Assembly (NCBI GenBank): GCA_910587495.1
Contig: CAJUMT010000199.1
Location: 1-6,367, forward strand
Source of the DNA: an uncultured Lachnospiraceae bacterium
GTDB taxonomy: Bacteria; Bacillota_A; Clostridia; Lachnospirales; Lachnospiraceae
DNA: 6,367 nucleotides
Reading direction: 5' to 3'
Both the position numbers and the translations under genes were made by a program. Within the stretch, counting starts at the first letter, position 1, and each line of letters opens with the position of its first letter. This document shows, in pieces, positions 4,225-6,367 of the stretch. A model generated the notes under the pieces. That model was not told the DNA's origin. It was given only the letters and a program-made list of their open reading frames with translations, and made no database searches.

Positions 4225-6367
4225 TTATTGTTGTACTATAATCGTTTTTACCAGCCTTCCTTTAAAGTTACCCCTGCCTTTTATGATGATCTGCGGCTCC
4301 TTCGCTGTCTTCCCCGGCGCGGCTTTTTTGTTATTTTTATACGAAAGAGTATAGTCTTTTCCCTTCACCAGTTTTCTTCCGTCAAAGGTCAGTTCTGGTT
4401 CTGCTTTGATTTTACCGGTTTCATCATAAATGCCTATGATCGCATCCAGTCCTCCCAGACGCGGATCATCTTCTTTCAATTCATATGCATTGATTTTAAA
4501 CGTCTTTTTGATTATACCGGAATAACTGTTAATCCCGGTTATCGTAATGGTCGCTTTTCCTGCGTTTTTATTTTTGGAATAGTCCACCAAATAGTCTTTA
4601 TCTTTTTTCAGTGTTTCTCCGCCCTTCTTGAGTACTACTTTCATGGCATCCTGATTCTGTGATCTGCCATTGTAGATACAGGACTCTATGTCTGTCACCT
4701 TTACTTTGCCAAGCGTATTGCCCGTAATTTTAAACGCGACTCTTTTCGTACCTATGTAACCTTTGCTTTCATTTCCTGTTATAACAGCCGCCGCAGTTCC
4801 GATCTCCCGGTTATTCTCATAAGCGACTGTATAATCCTCTCCCAAAATCAAAGTATTTTTCCCTATTTTGACAGTCAGATCAAGCTTTACTTCCTCACCA
4901 TTTCTATAGTTCTGTTTTGAGATTTTGCTTACTTTTGCTTTGGACATCGGCGTGCCATCTGTAATATACAAGCTGGCTGTCAGAGTTCCGGTAAAGTTAC
5001 CGATTCCCTTTACAGTAATTGGATAAACGCCAACCTTTGTATAATCTCCCGAGCCTTCATAAGAAACGGTAAAATCTTTTTTGTTGGACAGCTTTTTGTC
5101 GTTATATGTGACAGTCGGGATCTTTTTATTCTGTATTTTTCCTGTATAGACCGCCACTACATCCTCCACCCGGATGCCGTTCTCGGCACTTATATCCACA
5201 GGATCTATAGAAAACGGATATGACTCTTTAAATTTTTTATAATCGCCTTTTCCTGAAACTGTCACGGTCGGAATTTTTTTACCCGACGCGGTATTTTTAT
5301 TATTTTTATAGCTTACCGTATATTCAAGCCCTTCTTCCAGTTTGCGGCTGCCGTCATAAACCCTAATTTCCTGTGTGACGGCCTGGCCTGTATACACAGC
5401 GGCTTTAATACCCGCAACCCAAATGCCATCCGGCTTTGAATCCGGCGCAGAAATATCCTCCCAGAGCACTCCATCATACGTTTCATCCTTTTCCCATTTG
5501 GCATACAGGATTGTATCCGCATTTACCATGTCTTTAGAAAAGTCCCACTTGTCCTTATACGCGGCGTCCTTATACCAGCCAAGGAATGCATAACCTCCGG
5601 CCTGCGGCACAGTCGGCTCTTTAACCAGGCTTCCCGGGCGCAGTCCGGTATACTCCGGCAAAGCAGTCCCATAACCTTGCATGTCAAAAGATAGTGTATA
5701 AGTAACTGTCGATTCCCAGCCTGCATACAATACTGTATCTTTTTGTACTGTATCCTGTGCAAAATTCCATCGTTCTGTACACGAGGCATCTTTATACCAG
5801 CCAAGGAATTTATAATCCTCGGCCTGCGGTGCAGCCGGCTCCTGAATCAGGCTTCCTGCGCGGATTCCCGTATAATCGGCCAAGGCATTCCCATGATCCT
5901 GCAGATTAAAAGATACTTTGTAAGTAACTTCTTTCTCCCAGCCCGCATATAAAACCATGTCGCTTTCTACAATGGATTTACCAAAATCCCATGGTTCTGT
6001 ACATGCAGCGTCTTTATACCATCCTTTAAAAATAAAACCTTCCGCTGCAGGGCTGTCCGGTTCGCTAACCTTTGCTCCCTGCTCCACCTGCTGCGCCGCA
6101 GGTGCTTCCCCATGGCCCTGCATCTGGAAATCCACTAAACAGACCGGGATTTCAACCTGCTCCACCTTTGTTACCTTGAATCCCCAGGCACTCCCGGTAT
6201 CATCACTGATCAGTCTGATCCGTACTGTATCGCCGGATACAACAACTGTCTTTCCCGCCAGCTCCGCGCCCGTATATCTGGCAGTTTCTTTTCCGTCCGC
6301 ATAAGAAATTTCTATAAAGTCATGGTCTTGTTCCAGAATGGTTCTTTCATCGAAAGTCACCTGAAGC
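4225..6367 (-). CDS. Large secreted/surface protein, C-terminal part: CUB-like segment, three B repeats, five Ig-like repeats (5' end outside window)
   Basis: The frame is open to the right edge, so the start and any signal peptide lie outside; at least 713 residues are visible. Residues below count from the GTG codon at 6360. Residues 1-67 (DFIEISYADG, then AGKTVVVSGDTVRIRL, then GFKVTKV) look like the C-terminal part of a CUB-like beta domain common in clostridial surface proteins. Residues 76-296 are three InlB-type B repeats ending GWYKDA...W.F....V..D..LYA.W. Residues 299-711 are about five Ig-like repeats of roughly 80 residues with a YTG or YNG entry motif and a DYTVSYKNN-like core. 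There is no LPXTG motif, hydrophobic tail or surface-layer domain; it ends VKTIIVQQ, so attachment must lie upstream or be absent. Such repeats act as stalks for an N-terminal functional domain, which cannot be seen here. No enzyme motif is visible. Confidence 0.85.
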   Translation of the reverse strand, partial: LQVTFDERTILEQDHDFIEISYADGKETARYTGAELAGKTVVVSGDTVRIRLISDDTGSAWGFKVTKVEQVEIPVCLVDFQMQGHGEAPAAQQVEQGAKVSEPDSPAAEGFIFKGWYKDAACTEPWDFGKSIVESDMVLYAGWEKEVTYKVSFNLQDHGNALADYTGIRAGSLIQEPAAPQAEDYKFLGWYKDASCTERWNFAQDTVQKDTVLYAGWESTVTYTLSFDMQGYGTALPEYTGLRPGSLVKEPTVPQAGGYAFLGWYKDAAYKDKWDFSKDMVNADTILYAKWEKDETYDGVLWEDISAPDSKPDGIWVAGIKAAVYTGQAVTQEIRVYDGSRKLEEGLEYTVSYKNNKNTASGKKIPTVTVSGKGDYKKFKESYPFSIDPVDISAENGIRVEDVVAVYTGKIQNKKIPTVTYNDKKLSNKKDFTVSYEGSGDYTKVGVYPITVKGIGNFTGTLTASLYITDGTPMSKAKVSKISKQNYRNGEEVKLDLTVKIGKNTLILGEDYTVAYENNREIGTAAAVITGNESKGYIGTKRVAFKITGNTLGKVKVTDIESCIYNGRSQNQDAMKVVLKKGGETLKKDKDYLVDYSKNKNAGKATITITGINSYSGIIKKTFKINAYELKEDDPRLGGLDAIIGIYDETGKIKAEPELTFDGRKLVKGKDYTLSYKNNKKAAPGKTAKEPQIIIKGRGNFKGRLVKTIIVQQ
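4228..5466 (-). repeat. Five Ig-like protein repeats in the surface-protein gene
   Basis: Approximate units on the minus strand are 5466-5197, 5196-4951, 4950-4714, 4713-4480 and 4479-4228. Shared core residues are an LxxGxDYTVSY-type strand followed by a Lys/Asn-rich turn (KNNKN, ENNRE, KNNKK), then a strand such as TVTVSGKGDY, ITVKGIGNF, ITITGINSY or IIIKGRGNF. The units are divergent, so this is an old array. Borders are estimates. Confidence 0.75.
5473..6135 (-). repeat. Three InlB-type B repeats (about 220 bp each) in the surface-protein gene
   Basis: Units on the minus strand are about 6135-5917, 5916-5695 and 5694-5473 (73, 74 and 74 residues). Each has a hydrophobic SF.(M/L)Q.(H/Y)G start, a GSL..EP..PQ middle, GWYKDA, and LYA.W. 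The second and third units are strikingly similar at DNA level: a stretch reading tataccagccaaggaat on the plus strand occurs both near 5571 and near 5792, with further matches around it. The first unit is more divergent. Confidence 0.85.

Noticed and set aside
4189..4662. Plus-strand reading frame of 157 codons opposite the surface-protein gene
   Set aside because: It is antisense to well-supported Ig-like repeats, has no ribosome binding site and its translation resembles no family.
5957..6304. Plus-strand reading frame of 115 codons and other frames opposite the B repeats
   Set aside because: Mirror frames of a repeated coding sequence; no start signals and low-complexity translation.

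Overview
The window looks like a low-to-mid GC Firmicute, most likely a gut Lachnospiraceae-type clostridium. The reasons are the PadR / DUF1700 (HAAS) / DUF4097 gene trio, AGGAGG-type ribosome binding sites with several TTG starts, and a very large surface protein that combines InlB-type B repeats with tandem Ig-like repeats. The genus cannot be fixed from sequence alone.

Left part (1-1711): an AT-rich restriction-modification pair. A 5'-truncated C5-cytosine DNA methyltransferase runs rightward and meets, tail to tail with a 38-bp overlap, a leftward PD-(D/E)XK-type restriction endonuclease. Its base composition is visibly more AT-rich than what follows, which fits horizontal acquisition.

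Middle (1712-1901): the intergenic region between the diverging endonuclease and PadR genes. It holds a short endonuclease promoter candidate, a long imperfect hairpin of unknown origin, and a near-consensus sigma-A promoter. The -10 box of that promoter is one arm of a perfect 9-bp inverted repeat, a likely operator.

Right-middle (1902-4161): a tightly coupled three-gene operon, PadR regulator - HAAS/DUF1700 membrane protein - DUF4097 beta-solenoid surface protein. Stop and start codons overlap at both junctions. The padR reading frame carries an in-frame TAG at codon 20, inside the DNA-binding domain, while the rest of the frame is well preserved. It is a recent nonsense pseudogene, a readthrough gene, or a sequencing error. 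The DUF4097 protein has an unusually regular 40-residue (120-bp) repeat made of two alternating 20-residue coils.

Right part (4162-6367): a bidirectional-looking hairpin terminator separates this operon from the 3' end of a large leftward gene for a secreted or surface protein. Its visible part has a CUB-like segment, three B repeats (two very alike at DNA level) and five Ig-like repeats. There is no LPXTG-type anchor at its C-terminus. No RNA genes, CRISPR arrays or transposase genes were seen. No gene-free stretch exceeds about 190 bases.
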